Shown here: one piece after another, positions 9,017 through 17,717 of the stretch
Position numbering within the stretch: the first letter of the stretch is position 1
How the letters are laid out: the number at the start of each line of letters is the position of its first letter
Assembly (NCBI RefSeq): GCF_014196635.1
Contig: NZ_JACIEB010000001.1
Coordinates: forward strand, 806,001 to 870,000
Length of the DNA stretch: 64,000 nt
Source: Sphingobium fontiphilum
GTDB taxonomy: Bacteria > Pseudomonadota > Alphaproteobacteria > Sphingomonadales > Sphingomonadaceae
Reading direction: 5' to 3'
Program-made: the position numbers and the translations under genes
The notes under the pieces: model-generated
What the model was told of the DNA's origin: nothing
Seen by the model: only the letters and a program-made list of their open reading frames with translations
The model's database searches: none

Positions 9017-9694
9017 TCACGGGCTGACCAGCCGCCCCTCCTGCAACTGCACCACCCGGTCCATTTTCGCCGCCAGCCGCTCATTATGGGTGGCGACCAG
9101 CGCGGCCGATCCTTCCCCGCGCACCAGCCGCAGAAACTCGGCCAGCACCACGTCGGCGGTGCGCTCGTCCAGATTGCCGGTCGGTTCATCCGCCAGCACC
9201 AGCGCGGGGCGATTGGCCAGCGCCCGCGCCACCGCCATCCGCTGCTGCTCACCGCCCGACAACTGGCTGGGGCGGTGGTCCAGCCGGTGGCCAAGGCCCA
9301 GCGAGCTCAGCAGCAATTGCGCCCGCGCCTGCGCGCTCGCCATGTCGGCGCCGCGAATGACCTGCGGCAGGACGACATTTTCGGTCGCGTTGAAATCGGG
9401 CAACAGGTGGTGGAACTGATAGACGAAACCCAGCGCGTCGCGGCGCAGGCGGGTGCGCCCGTCGTTGTCCAGCCTTGCCGCTTCCTCGCCCGCAATGCGG
9501 ATCGACCCGTCGAACCCGCCCTCCAGCAATCCGACGGCCTGCAAGAGGGTCGACTTCCCCGATCCCGAAGGCCCTAGCAACGCGACAATCTCACCCGGCG
9601 CGACGGTCAGGTCGACGCCGCGCAGCACTTCGATCGTTTCGCCGCCCTGGGTGAAACTGCGGGTCAGGCCCGCCACCTTCAATATGTCATTCAT
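9017..9694 (-). CDS. lolD: Lipoprotein-releasing ABC transporter, ATP-binding subunit
   Basis: 225-residue ATPase that powers extraction of outer-membrane lipoproteins from the inner membrane. Walker A is GPSGSGKST, the Q-loop lies in [16 protein letters not shown] (the LolD hallmark), the signature is LSGGEQQR, Walker B is [13 protein letters not shown] and the H-loop is VATHN. The start overlaps the end of the permease gene by 8 nt, so the two are translationally coupled. Confidence 0.95.
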   Translation of the reverse strand: MNDILKVAGLTRSFTQGGETIEVLRGVDLTVAPGEIVALLGPSGSGKSTLLQAVGLLEGGFDGSIRIAGEEAARLDNDGRTRLRRDALGFVYQFHHLLPDFNATENVVLPQVIRGADMASAQARAQLLLSSLGLGHRLDHRPSQLSGGEQQRMAVARALANRPALVLADEPTGNLDERTADVVLAEFLRLVRGEGSAALVATHNERLAAKMDRVVQLQEGRLVSP

Positions 9695-10937
9695 AGCGCA
9701 GCACCTGGACGGGATCGGTATTGGCGGCCTTGAACGCCGGATAGAGCGTGGCGAGGAAGCTGAACAGCAGCGCCATCACGCAAATGATGGTGATTTCCAC
9801 CGGATCGGGCTTCGACGGCAATTCGGTGAGGAAACGGATCGATGGATCCCACAGATTTTGCCTCGTCACAAACTGGATCACATTGACCAGACTCTGGCGG
9901 AAGAAGAGGAAGGTGAAGCCCAACACGACGCCCGCCATCATGCCGAGCGCGCCGATGGTGACGCCCACCGACATGAAAATGCGGACAAGGCCAGCGCGAC
10001 TCGCGCCCATGGTCCGCAAGATGGCGATGTCGCGCGTCTTGGCGCGCACCAGCATGATCAGCGAGGACAGGATGTTGAACACCGCCACCAGCACGATGAT
10101 GGACAGGATGACGAACATCGCCACCCGTTCCACCGCCAGCGCCTCGAACAGGGAAGCGTTCATCTGGCGCCAGTCGGTGATGACCGCGCGCCCGGCGACC
10201 CGCGCCGCCAGCGGCTCCAATATCTGCCCGACCCGGTCGGCGTTCACCGTCTCCACCTCGATCATGCCGACGACATCGCCCAGCAGCAGCAATGTCTGTG
10301 CGTCCTCCATCGGCATGACGACCATCGCCTTGTCATAATCATAGATGCCGACTTCAAAAATGGCGGCGACCTGATAGGCGACCTGGCGCGGCACCGTGCC
10401 AAAGGGGGTGGATCGCCCGGCGGGATTGATGATGGTGATGCTGTCGCCCAACTGGATGCCCAGATTTTCGGCCAGACGCGATCCGATGCCGACCTTGCCG
10501 CCATTGGCGACAAGATCGTTGAGGCTGCCCGCCACGACCTTGCCCTTCAAGGTCGCATTTTCGCGGATGTCGGGCACGTTCATGCCGCGCACCAGCACCG
10601 CCTCGACCCGGCCCTGGAAGGTCGCGAGCAAAGGCTGTTCGATCAGGGGCGTTGCGCTGGTCACGCCCGGCGTCGCCTTCGCTTCCTTCAGCACCGCGCG
10701 CCAGTCGGGCAGGCGACCGCCATAGCCCTGCACCACGGCGTGGCCATTGAGCCCCACGATCTTGTCAAACAGTTCAGCGCGAAAGCCGTTCATCACGCTC
10801 ATCACGATGATGAGCGCGGCGACGCCCAGCATGACAGCGGCCAGGCTGATCCCCGCGACCAGAAAGATGAACCCCTCCCCCTTGCCGGGGAGCAGGTAGC
10901 GCTTGGCGATCATGCGCTCGTAACGCGACAATATCAT
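9687..10937 (-). CDS. lolC: Lipoprotein-releasing ABC transporter permease (LolC/LolE family)
   Basis: 416-residue inner-membrane permease. The MacB/FtsX topology is visible: one N-terminal helix ([20 protein letters not shown]), a large periplasmic domain, and three C-terminal helices. The opening [20 protein letters not shown] is the LolC/E family N-terminus and fixes the start at 10937. Only one permease gene accompanies lolD, as in bacteria where a single LolC/E-type protein acts as a homodimer (sometimes called LolF). The upstream 11105-11253 region holds a candidate small RNA on the opposite strand. Confidence 0.93.
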   Translation of the reverse strand: MILSRYERMIAKRYLLPGKGEGFIFLVAGISLAAVMLGVAALIIVMSVMNGFRAELFDKIVGLNGHAVVQGYGGRLPDWRAVLKEAKATPGVTSATPLIEQPLLATFQGRVEAVLVRGMNVPDIRENATLKGKVVAGSLNDLVANGGKVGIGSRLAENLGIQLGDSITIINPAGRSTPFGTVPRQVAYQVAAIFEVGIYDYDKAMVVMPMEDAQTLLLLGDVVGMIEVETVNADRVGQILEPLAARVAGRAVITDWRQMNASLFEALAVERVAMFVILSIIVLVAVFNILSSLIMLVRAKTRDIAILRTMGASRAGLVRIFMSVGVTIGALGMMAGVVLGFTFLFFRQSLVNVIQFVTRQNLWDPSIRFLTELPSKPDPVEITIICVMALLFSFLATLYPAFKAANTDPVQVLRYE

Positions 10938-11104
10938 GGGAATGCGTCGGCCTTTCGTGGTCGGGGCAGGACAAGCGATGTAGCAGGGTGAGCCATAACG
11001 ACAAGGGCGCAGCGTTGTTGCAATCGCGCCACAGGACAGACATGAAAATCGCACGCCCGCAAGTTTGGCCGTGACTCGGGGCTCGCGGAATCATAGCTAA
11101 ATAA

Positions 11105-11253
11105 TCGAAACACAGGCAAATGGCCGTGGTTCAGGGACCATCGCATCCCGTCTTGAGCTTAGGGGGCTAAGAGGCGGTCGAGGCGATACCAAGGGGGAGA
11201 CGAGCAATCGTCCATTAGTGCCCGGGTCGTGAAAGCGCGGCCCGGGCACTTTT
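11105..11253 (+). ncRNA. Candidate structured small RNA ending in a strong terminator
   Basis: About 150 nt in the gap between lolC and a plus-strand gene folds into a row of hairpins seen by eye. They are TGGT/ACCA at 11127-11140; a long stem 11140-11187 (ATCGC/GCGAT outside, CCGTCTT with AGGCGG, CTTAG-GGGG-CTAAG at the tip); a perfect GACGA-GCAA-TCGTC hairpin with a GNRA loop (11199-11212); and the terminator at 11218-11253. A weak promoter (GTGACT, 17 nt, TAGCTA; 11071-11099) would start transcription near 11105. It does not match 6S, SRP, RNase P or tmRNA. It could instead be a leader of the next gene, but the terminator ends 113 nt before that gene. Family unknown. Confidence 0.5.
11218..11253 (+). 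terminator. Strong Rho-independent terminator
   Basis: Perfect 9-bp stem GTGCCCGGG / CCCGGGCAC with a 14-nt loop, followed by TTTT on the plus strand only. On the minus strand no T-run follows, so it ends a plus-strand transcript, presumably the candidate small RNA. Confidence 0.8.
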
Positions 11254-11366
11254 CCGTTCAGGCTCCTCGGCGCATGATCGTTCCAAGCCGATTTTCGTCG
11301 CATTCCAGCAATGCTGCATCGCACAAGAATATTGTCCAAAGCGGCGCTTTTTGCTAAGGCCGCGAC

Positions 11367-11687
11367 ATGCAAGCTCCTACCCCGATCCTAGAGGCGATCG
11401 CCCTGCGCAAATGCATGATGGCGACCTATAACAAGATGGTCGTCAAACTGGCGCCGCACATCCTTTACACGCGCCATGACGAAATGTTCATCGACGCCGT
11501 CACGGTGGAGCGTGAAGGCCGTCCGCCGCGCGAGCTGAAACTGGGTGTTTTCAAGGTCGCGGGCCTCAACGACGTCAGCGTCGTCGATGAACATTTCGAA
11601 TATATGGGCGGTCTCTATGACCCGTCGGACGCCAAATATAAGGGCGTTACCCTGTTCGCCGTTGAGCCGGAGAGCGCGGCCGCCTGA
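11367..11687 (+). CDS. Conserved hypothetical protein, possible single WYL-like barrel
   Basis: 106 residues: MQAPTPILEAIALRKCMMAT, then KMVVKLAPHILYTRHDEMFI, DAVTVEREGRPPRELKLGVF and KVAGLNDVSVVDEHF. The pattern (basic residue, a hydrophobic beta strand, PHILYTRHDE, then a charged LKLGVFKVAGL strand) resembles the ligand-sensing half of WYL-domain regulators, but no helix-turn-helix is present. No membrane segment or signal peptide. Stands alone between the candidate small RNA and a convergent ABC exporter. Function unknown. Confidence 0.65.
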   Translation: MQAPTPILEAIALRKCMMATYNKMVVKLAPHILYTRHDEMFIDAVTVEREGRPPRELKLGVFKVAGLNDVSVVDEHFEYMGGLYDPSDAKYKGVTLFAVEPESAAA

Positions 11688-11716
11688 CACCGGGCAGGCG
11701 CGCACCGCCGCGCGCT

Positions 11717-12487
11717 TCATTTCTTCAGCCGGTATCCAGTCTTGAACATCCAACTGATCACGCCGATGCACACAAGGAGCATCGCGGCGATGAAGGCCAT
11801 GCTGAACTGGATCGCCACGTCGCCCTTGCCAAAGAAAGTCCAGCGAAAGCCGGAGATGAGGTAGACGATCGGGTTGAACAGCGTGATCGACCGCCAGGGC
11901 TCAGGCAACATGTGAATGGAGTAAAAGGCCCCGCCCAGGAAGGTCATCGGCATGATGATCAACATCGGAATGATCTGCAACTGCTCGAAACTCTGCGCCC
12001 ATATGCCCAGGATGAAGCCGAACAGGCAGAAACTGATGGCGATCAGCAGCATGAAGCCAAACATCATCAGCGGGTGCGCAACCGGCACATCCACGAACAG
12101 ATGCGCCGTGGCAAAGATGACAAGTCCCACCGAAAGCGACTTGGTCGCCGCCGCGCCGACATAGGCGGCCACCGCCTCAGCCGCCGACACGGGCGCGGAT
12201 TGCAACTCGTAAATGGTGCCGGTGAATTTGGGCATGTAGATGCCGAAACTGGCGTTGAAGATGCTTTCGGTGAACATCGACAACATGATGAGCCCCGGCA
12301 CGATGAAGGCGGCATAGGGCGTGCCGTCGACCTCGCTCATCCGACTGCCGATGGCGGAGCCGAAGACAATGAAATAGAGCGTCGTGGTGATAACCGGCAC
12401 CAGCAGGCCGGTCAGCAATGTGCGGCGGAACCGCGCCAGTTCGAAACGATAAATGGCGGAAATGCCGGTCCAGTTGACGCCGCTCAT
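11717..12487 (-). CDS. ABC-2 type transporter permease
   Basis: 256-residue inner-membrane permease with six hydrophobic helices. Family features include [20 protein letters not shown] near the N-terminus and a helix-loop with [20 protein letters not shown] and [13 protein letters not shown], typical of YadH/DrrB-like exporters. The ATG at 12487 overlaps the stop of the ATPase gene (ATGA), so the pair is co-translated. The substrate is unknown; relatives export drugs or polysaccharide/lipid precursors. Confidence 0.92.
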   Translation of the reverse strand: MSGVNWTGISAIYRFELARFRRTLLTGLLVPVITTTLYFIVFGSAIGSRMSEVDGTPYAAFIVPGLIMLSMFTESIFNASFGIYMPKFTGTIYELQSAPVSAAEAVAAYVGAAATKSLSVGLVIFATAHLFVDVPVAHPLMMFGFMLLIAISFCLFGFILGIWAQSFEQLQIIPMLIIMPMTFLGGAFYSIHMLPEPWRSITLFNPIVYLISGFRWTFFGKGDVAIQFSMAFIAAMLLVCIGVISWMFKTGYRLKK

Positions 12488-13416
12488 GCCGCCTTCTCCT
12501 GATGCACGAGGCTCACGAAAATGTCCTCCAGCGAACTTTGGCGCGTATCCAGATCCTTGTAAGCGATGCCCAGATCGCCGATCTGGCGCAGCAGGCCGGA
12601 AATGCCGGTGCGGTCGGCATGGGTATCGAACACATATTCGATGGCGTGCCCTCCATCCTTCAGCGCAACTGCCGACCCCGCCAGTTCGGCGGGCAGTTGC
12701 GCGATCGGCTCTGCGAGCGTCACCGTCAGCGTCTTCTTGCCCAGCTTCTTCATCAGGGCGCGCTTTTCTTCGACCAGCAGCAATTCGCCCCGGTTGATGA
12801 CCCCTACGCGGTCGGCCATTTCCTCGGCTTCCTCGATATAATGGGTGGTAAGCACGATGGTTACGCCGGTCTGGCGCAGCGCCCCGATGAGTTTCCACAT
12901 GTCGCGGCGCAATTCGACGTCGACGCCCGCTGTTGGTTCGTCCAGGAACAGCAGACGCGGCTCATGGCTCAGCGCCTTGGCGATCATCACGCGCCGCTTC
13001 ATCCCGCCGGAAAGCTCGCGGATGCGATTGTCCTTCTTGTCCCACAGACTGAGATCACGCAGGATTTTTTCGACCAGGGCATCGTCGCGCCGCTTGCCGA
13101 ACAGGCCGCGCGAAAAGCGCACCGTGTCGATCACCTTTTCAAACTGGTCGGTCGCCAGCTCCTGGGGCACCAGCCCGATGGCGGAGCGCGTGTCGCGATA
13201 GTCGCGGATGATGTCGCCGCCCGCCACCGTCACGCTGCCGCCCGACGGATTGACGAGCCCGCAGATGATGGAGATCAGCGTTGTCTTGCCCGCGCCATTG
13301 GGGCCGAGCAGCGCGAAAATCTCGCCTTCCTCAATGGAGAGGTCGACCCTTTTGAGCGCCTGAAAACCGGAGGCGTAAACCTTGGTCAGGCCCGCAACCG
13401 TCAATATGGATGCCAC
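12484..13416 (-). CDS. ABC-2 exporter ATP-binding protein
   Basis: 310 residues. Walker [11 protein letters not shown]-loop [12 protein letters not shown], signature ELSGGMKRR, Walker [15 protein letters not shown]-loop [15 protein letters not shown]. The C-terminal about 90 residues form the usual YadG/CcmA-type extension. Partner of the downstream permease. Upstream gap of 52 nt to the methyltransferase, so possibly a separate promoter. Confidence 0.93.
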   Translation of the reverse strand: MASILTVAGLTKVYASGFQALKRVDLSIEEGEIFALLGPNGAGKTTLISIICGLVNPSGGSVTVAGGDIIRDYRDTRSAIGLVPQELATDQFEKVIDTVRFSRGLFGKRRDDALVEKILRDLSLWDKKDNRIRELSGGMKRRVMIAKALSHEPRLLFLDEPTAGVDVELRRDMWKLIGALRQTGVTIVLTTHYIEEAEEMADRVGVINRGELLLVEEKRALMKKLGKKTLTVTLAEPIAQLPAELAGSAVALKDGGHAIEYVFDTHADRTGISGLLRQIGDLGIAYKDLDTRQSSLEDIFVSLVHQEKAA

Positions 13417-13468
13417 GATCCGATACCCCCATATTATTGGCCGACGCTACATAGGAAACCGATTGCAA

Positions 13469-14110
13469 TTAGCAACCCATCGGGTCGACGCGCCGCACAA
13501 ATCGAAAGACCGTGGCGGGCGGGAAGTTGCGCACCGTCTGCCCCACCCGACTCACTTCCAGCCCCAGCGCGTCAAGCACCTCGCGATGGACGGGCGGGCG
13601 CAGTGAATAGGTGAACTGGATGAAGCTGCCCCCGTGCGCCAGCATCCGGAAAGCCTCCGACAATATGTCGACATGAACCGAGCGATCCATCGCCAGCAGC
13701 GGCAGCCCGCTGATGATCGTCTGGTAACTGCCCGGCTCCCCGGCGGCCTGCGTCGACACGATCTGAGCTGGCACTTCCAATATCGAAACACCGGGAAAAT
13801 GGCGGCGCAGCCCGCGCGCGAAGGCGGCGTTGATCTCCACCACTTCCAGTTTGTCGAGCGGCAGCCCGGTTTGCAGGATGGCGCGGGTGAACACGCCCGT
13901 GCCCCCGCCCAGTTCCATCACCCGGCCATCGGCTGGATCGATGTCGCGCACCATCAACCGGGCAAGATAACGGCTCGACGGCACCACCGACGCCGTCTGG
14001 CGCGGCTTGGCAACCCAGGCGGCCAGGAAATCCAGATATTCGGTCGCCTTTTCGCGAAATTCGCCACCCGGCAGGGCGATAGCGCGAACGCGCTTTGGCT
14101 TATGCTGCAT
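13469..14110 (-). CDS. PmtA-like SAM-dependent phospholipid N-methyltransferase
   Basis: 213 residues, class I methyltransferase. Motif I is VMELGGGTGVFTRAIL (SAM glycine loop), the acidic motif II is KLEVVEINAAFARGL, and IISGLPLLAMD is the motif IV region. The lead-in KPRQTASVVPSSRYLARLM is characteristic of phosphatidylethanolamine methyltransferases related to rRNA adenine dimethylases (PmtA of Rhodobacter type) and of sphingomonad relatives. Likely acts at the inner leaflet on phosphatidylethanolamine or a methylated derivative; a broader specificity cannot be excluded. Confidence 0.8.
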   Translation of the reverse strand: MQHKPKRVRAIALPGGEFREKATEYLDFLAAWVAKPRQTASVVPSSRYLARLMVRDIDPADGRVMELGGGTGVFTRAILQTGLPLDKLEVVEINAAFARGLRRHFPGVSILEVPAQIVSTQAAGEPGSYQTIISGLPLLAMDRSVHVDILSEAFRMLAHGGSFIQFTYSLRPPVHREVLDALGLEVSRVGQTVRNFPPATVFRFVRRVDPMGC

Positions 14111-14152
14111 GGGCGAAATGCGACCGCTCCGTTACCTCTATCGATCCCTGTC

Positions 14153-15055
14153 TTAGCGAGGCGAAACGCCGCCGTCGATTGGCTTTAACGTCGCCACTCT
14201 TTCCTGCAACCAATTCGCCACTGCCTCGATCCGCGCCAGATTGCGCAGGTCGCCATGCGTCACCAGCCAGAAGCTGCGCACAATCTCCACCTGTTGAGGC
14301 ATAAGCGCGACAAGCGATGAGTCGCGTCGGCCAATGAAATCCGGCAAAACCCCGATTCCCACGCCCGCCGCGATCATGCTGTGCTGCATGTTGATGCTGG
14401 TCGAACGCAGATGCGCCTCCAGCCCCGCTTCAACCTCGTCCAGATAATCCAGTTCCGGGGAGAAAATGAACTCCGGCACATAGCCGATCAAGGCATGTTC
14501 CCGCAGCGCACCGGGGCTGTCGGGCACGCCCGCCTCCGCCAGATAGGACGGCGCGCCGTAAAGATGGAGGCGATAATCGCCCAATCGCCTGACCGACAGA
14601 CGCCCGCGCTGCGGCCGGGCAAGCATGACCGCCATGTCCGCTTCGCGCTTTGACGGGTTCAGGAAGCCTGACGCAGTGATGAGGTCCAGCCTGATACCCG
14701 GATGGCGGGCATGAAAGTCGGCAAGACCCGGCGCCAAAATCCATGTGCCAAACCCCTCCGCCACCGAAAGCCTGACCTGCCCCGCCAGCTTGCGCTCCTC
14801 CCCCGTCACCTCTTCGACCGCCGCCAGCGCCGCGCTTTCGACGCTTTCGGCATGGCGCATCAACGCCTGCCCCCGTTCCGTCAGCACCCTTTCGCCGCCC
14901 AGAGTCTCAAACAGGCTGGCTTCCAAAGCCTGTTCCAGTCGGGCCAGCCTGCGCCCGATGGTCGTGGCGTCAATGCCAAGAGCGCGCGCGGCCGGAGCAA
15001 CCTTGCGCGCGCGCGCCACCGCCAGAAAGATGCGCAGGTCGTCCCAGTCGAACAT
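14153..15055 (-). CDS. LysR-family regulator of the valine-degradation genes
   Basis: 300 residues. The N-terminal winged helix-turn-helix (MFDWDDLRIFLAVARARKVA, then IDATTIGRRLARLEQAL) uses the TTIGRR variant found in sphingomonad and rhizobial LysR proteins next to mmsA. An effector-binding domain follows. The start at 15055 is set by the HTH; an upstream in-frame ATG at 15148 would read through the operator region. It is divergent from the valine genes, with palindromes in the gap, and probably controls them. Confidence 0.92.
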   Translation of the reverse strand: MFDWDDLRIFLAVARARKVAPAARALGIDATTIGRRLARLEQALEASLFETLGGERVLTERGQALMRHAESVESAALAAVEEVTGEERKLAGQVRLSVAEGFGTWILAPGLADFHARHPGIRLDLITASGFLNPSKREADMAVMLARPQRGRLSVRRLGDYRLHLYGAPSYLAEAGVPDSPGALREHALIGYVPEFIFSPELDYLDEVEAGLEAHLRSTSINMQHSMIAAGVGIGVLPDFIGRRDSSLVALMPQQVEIVRSFWLVTHGDLRNLARIEAVANWLQERVATLKPIDGGVSPR

Positions 15056-15070
15056 CGCCGGCCCCAATAA

Positions 15071-15126
15071 CTGCAAAATTGCAGCGGGTTCTTGCAAAAC
15101 TGTCCTCTTGCTTGCAATAGCGCAAG
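15071..15126. promoter_or_regulatory. Probable LysR operator cluster
   Basis: The intergenic gap holds CTGCAAAATTGCAG (15071-15084, 6-bp arms, 2-nt centre), TTGCAA repeats at 15092-15097 and 15112-15117, and CTTGCaatagcGCAAG (15110-15125). Nested TTGCAA-type inverted repeats between divergent LysR and target genes are the expected layout of LysR binding sites. The first palindrome is 16 nt from the regulator start, which fits autorepression. Confidence 0.5.
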
Positions 15127-15165
15127 AGTTCAAAGCGCATTCAACCATCAGGAGGATGCCAACCC

Positions 15166-15378
15166 ATGCGTGAGATCAGCCACAAGCTGGCCTTTGCCGA
15201 TGTGCCCGCAGCAATCCCCTTTGACATTTTCGCCCCCAATGAAGGCGGCGGTCAGGCCCATTTCGCTCTGGGCGACGCCGCCCCGCTCGACCGCGCCGTC
15301 GATGCGGTCCAGACCATCACTCCACGCTGGCGCGGCGGCGGCTGCCACAGCGCGTTTGTCATTCCCACCATGGGGTGA
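15166..15378 (+). pseudogene. mmsA: Remnant of methylmalonate-semialdehyde dehydrogenase (N-terminus only)
   Basis: A 70-codon frame with an excellent RBS (AGGAGG, 9 nt before ATG) begins MREISH, the usual start of CoA-acylating methylmalonate-semialdehyde dehydrogenase. It continues with segments that still resemble that enzyme's N-terminal domain (FDIFAPNEGGGQAHFAL, then LDRAVDAVQTITPRW), but departs and stops after about 60 residues. The remaining roughly 430 residues, including the catalytic Cys, are absent. The position, first gene after the divergent LysR and before the isobutyryl-CoA dehydrogenase gene, is where intact mmsA normally sits. A short inverted repeat lies right at the break. 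It could be expressed as a small protein, but a truncated relic is the simpler reading. Confidence 0.6.
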
Positions 15379-15436
15379 CAATGGACGGGGGCAGCACGAT
15401 AAAGACCCCCTCCGTTTCTCATCCCGCCGTCCATTG
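15379..15436. repeat. Short inverted repeat at the mmsA breakpoint
   Basis: Perfect 10-bp arms CAATGGACGG (15379-15388) and CCGTCCATTG (15427-15436) enclose 38 nt. Just before it, GTCATTCCCACCATGGGGTGAC (15357-15378) is itself hairpin-like and overlaps the end of the mmsA remnant. The structure resembles a REP/MITE-like insertion or a deletion scar. Confidence 0.45.
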
Positions 15437-15468
15437 GCATGGCGCGGCAACAATACAGGCAAGCAAGC

Positions 15469-16611
15469 ATGACCCAATTCGACCTGAACGAAGACCAGCG
15501 CGCCATTCAGGAAATGGCGCAGCGCTTTACCGCCGACGCTATCACCCCCCATGCCGGCGAGTGGGATGAAAAGCACATCTTTCCGCGCGACACGATCCGC
15601 GCCGCCGCCGAACTGGGCTTTGGCGGCATCTATGTGTCGGAGGAATCGGGCGGCATCGGCCTTGGCCGGCTCGAATCCGCGCTCATCATGGAAGCCATGG
15701 CCTATGGCTGTCCTTCGACCAGCGCCTTCATCTCCATCCACAATATGGCCGCCTGGATGATCGATCGCTTCGGTTCGGCGGCGGTGAAGGCCAAATATCT
15801 GCCTGCCATGGTGCCGATGGACAAAATGGGCAGCTATTGCCTGACGGAAGCCGGCGCCGGGTCGGACGCTGCGGCGCTCAAAACAAAAGCCGTCCGCGAC
15901 GGCGATCATTATGTCGTCACGGGGTCCAAGCAGTTCATTTCCGGCGGCGGCGAAAATGAAGTCTATGTCGTCATGTGCCGCACCGGCGACGACGGCGCCA
16001 AGGGCATCAGTTGCCTGGTCATCGAAAAGGATATGGATGGCGTCAGCTTCGGCGCGCAGGAACGCAAGCTGGGCTGGCATTCGCAGCCGACGGCGCAGGT
16101 CAACTTCGACGGCGTGCGCGTTCCGGTTGAAAATCTCGTCGGCGCGGAGGGCGAAGGCTTCCGCATTGCGATGATGGGCCTTGATGGCGGCCGCCTCAAC
16201 ATCGGCGCCTGCTCGCTGGGCGGCGCGCAGCGCTGCATCGACGAAGCGGTCCAATACACCAAGGATCGCAAACAGTTCGGCCAGTCTATCGCAGACTTTC
16301 AAAATACCCAGTTCACGCTGGCCGACATGCAGACGGAATTGGAGGCGGCCCGAACCCTGCTCTATGCTGCGGCGGTCAAGGTTACAGAAAACGCGCCCGA
16401 CAAGGCTCGTTTTGCCGCCATGGCCAAGCGGTTCGCCACGGACACCGGGTCCTCCGTGGTCGACCGCGCGCTTCAACTGCACGGTGGTTACGGTTATCTG
16501 ATGGACTATCCCATCGAACGTTTCTGGCGCGACCTGCGCGTTCATTCCATATTGGAAGGCACCAACCAGGTCATGCGCATGATCATCGCGCGCGACATGC
16601 TGCGGCAGTGA
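15469..16611 (+). CDS. Isobutyryl-CoA dehydrogenase (acyl-CoA dehydrogenase family)
   Basis: 380 residues. FAD enzyme oxidising isobutyryl-CoA to methacrylyl-CoA in valine degradation. Family motifs: YCLTEAGAGSDAAALKTKA (FAD/substrate loop), GGGRLNIGACSLGGAQ-like helix (here DGGRLNIGACSLGG), YTKDRKQFGQSIADFQNTQF, and the C-terminal LHGGYGYLMDYPIERFWRDL followed by LEGTNQVMRMIIAR with the catalytic Glu in ILEGTNQ. The start at 15469 (MTQFDLNEDQRAI) fits the family. Assigned to the valine branch by its neighbours rather than by active-site specificity. The next gene starts 17 nt after its stop. Confidence 0.9.
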   Translation: MTQFDLNEDQRAIQEMAQRFTADAITPHAGEWDEKHIFPRDTIRAAAELGFGGIYVSEESGGIGLGRLESALIMEAMAYGCPSTSAFISIHNMAAWMIDRFGSAAVKAKYLPAMVPMDKMGSYCLTEAGAGSDAAALKTKAVRDGDHYVVTGSKQFISGGGENEVYVVMCRTGDDGAKGISCLVIEKDMDGVSFGAQERKLGWHSQPTAQVNFDGVRVPVENLVGAEGEGFRIAMMGLDGGRLNIGACSLGGAQRCIDEAVQYTKDRKQFGQSIADFQNTQFTLADMQTELEAARTLLYAAAVKVTENAPDKARFAAMAKRFATDTGSSVVDRALQLHGGYGYLMDYPIERFWRDLRVHSILEGTNQVMRMIIARDMLRQ

Positions 16612-16628
16612 GGCGAGGGGGATTTGCG

Positions 16629-17696
16629 ATGACCGATCAGGTATTGATTTCGATTGAGAACGGCGTCGGCCGCATCCGGCTGAACCGGCCCAAGGCCATT
16701 CACGCGCTGACGCCGGAAATGTGCCAGGCGATCAACGACGCGCTTCTGGCGTGGCGCGAGGACGACAGCGTCGTCGCGGTCATGCTGGATCACAGCGAAG
16801 GGCGCGGTTTCTGCGCCGGGGGCGACATCGCCCTGATCGCCAACAGCGCCAAGGCGGATTGCACCGAAGCGGAACATTTCTTCTTCCTCGAATACCGCAT
16901 GAACCATCTGCTGTTCGTTTATGAAAAGCCGATCGTCGCGTTCATCGACGGCATAGTCATGGGCGGGGGCGTGGGCATATCGCTGCCAACGCGCTACCGC
17001 GTTGCGACCGAACGCACAACCTTCGCCATGCCCGAAACAGGCATCGGCCTGTTCCCCGATGTCGGCGGCGGCTGGTTCCTGCCACGCCTGCCCGGCCGCA
17101 TCGGCGCATGGCTGGCGTCCACCGGATCGCGTATCGACGGGGCCGATTGCGCGGCGGCCGGCATCGCCACCCATTATATGGCGTCGGACAGTCTGGATGC
17201 GGTCAAGGCCCGCATCCTTGCCGATCCGGCCGCGCTGGTCGGCATCCTGGACGATGCCGCGCAGGAACCGCCCGCCTCCAAACTCGCCGCCGCCCGCGCT
17301 GACATCGACCGGCTGTTCGCGTCCGACAAGGCGGAGGACATTGTTGCGGCGCTGAAGGCCGATGGCGGCGAATGGGCGAAGAAGCAGCTGGCCGTGCTCG
17401 CCACCAAATCCCCCCAGACGATCAAGGTCGCCTTGCGCCAGTTGATCGAGGGCGCGGCCAAGACCAGCTTTGCCGACAACATGGTCATGGAATTTGGCCT
17501 TGCATGCGCCATCATTCGCCGCCCTGATTTTGTCGAAGGGGTGCGCGCGGTGATTTTCGACAAGGACAATGCGCCGCAATGGAATCCGGCCACGCTGGAG
17601 GATGTGAGCGACGCCATGATCGACGCCATTTTCGCGCCGCTGCCGCCCGAAAAGACATGGACCCCGTTGCCGCAAGTCGCCGCAACGCATGGCTGA
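16629..17696 (+). CDS. 3-hydroxyisobutyryl-CoA hydrolase (enoyl-CoA hydratase/isomerase family)
   Basis: 355 residues, longer than a plain enoyl-CoA hydratase (about 260), as expected of HIBYL-CoA hydrolases. The crotonase signature DHSEGRGFCAGGDIALI gives the oxyanion-hole glycine, and GIVMGGGVGISLPTRYRVAT with FAMPETGIGLFPDVGGGWFL carries the catalytic Glu (MPE) and Asp (FPD) region. Removes CoA from 3-hydroxyisobutyryl-CoA so that MmsB can oxidise the free acid. GAGGCGAGGGGG precedes the ATG. Co-transcribed with the flanking genes. Confidence 0.92.
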   Translation: MTDQVLISIENGVGRIRLNRPKAIHALTPEMCQAINDALLAWREDDSVVAVMLDHSEGRGFCAGGDIALIANSAKADCTEAEHFFFLEYRMNHLLFVYEKPIVAFIDGIVMGGGVGISLPTRYRVATERTTFAMPETGIGLFPDVGGGWFLPRLPGRIGAWLASTGSRIDGADCAAAGIATHYMASDSLDAVKARILADPAALVGILDDAAQEPPASKLAAARADIDRLFASDKAEDIVAALKADGGEWAKKQLAVLATKSPQTIKVALRQLIEGAAKTSFADNMVMEFGLACAIIRRPDFVEGVRAVIFDKDNAPQWNPATLEDVSDAMIDAIFAPLPPEKTWTPLPQVAATHG

Positions 17697-17717
17697 AGAC
17701 AAAAGAGGACGCCTGAA

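Noticed and set aside
11105..11253. 6S RNA
   Set aside because: Size is right, but the fold is a row of separate hairpins and not one long stem with a central bubble.
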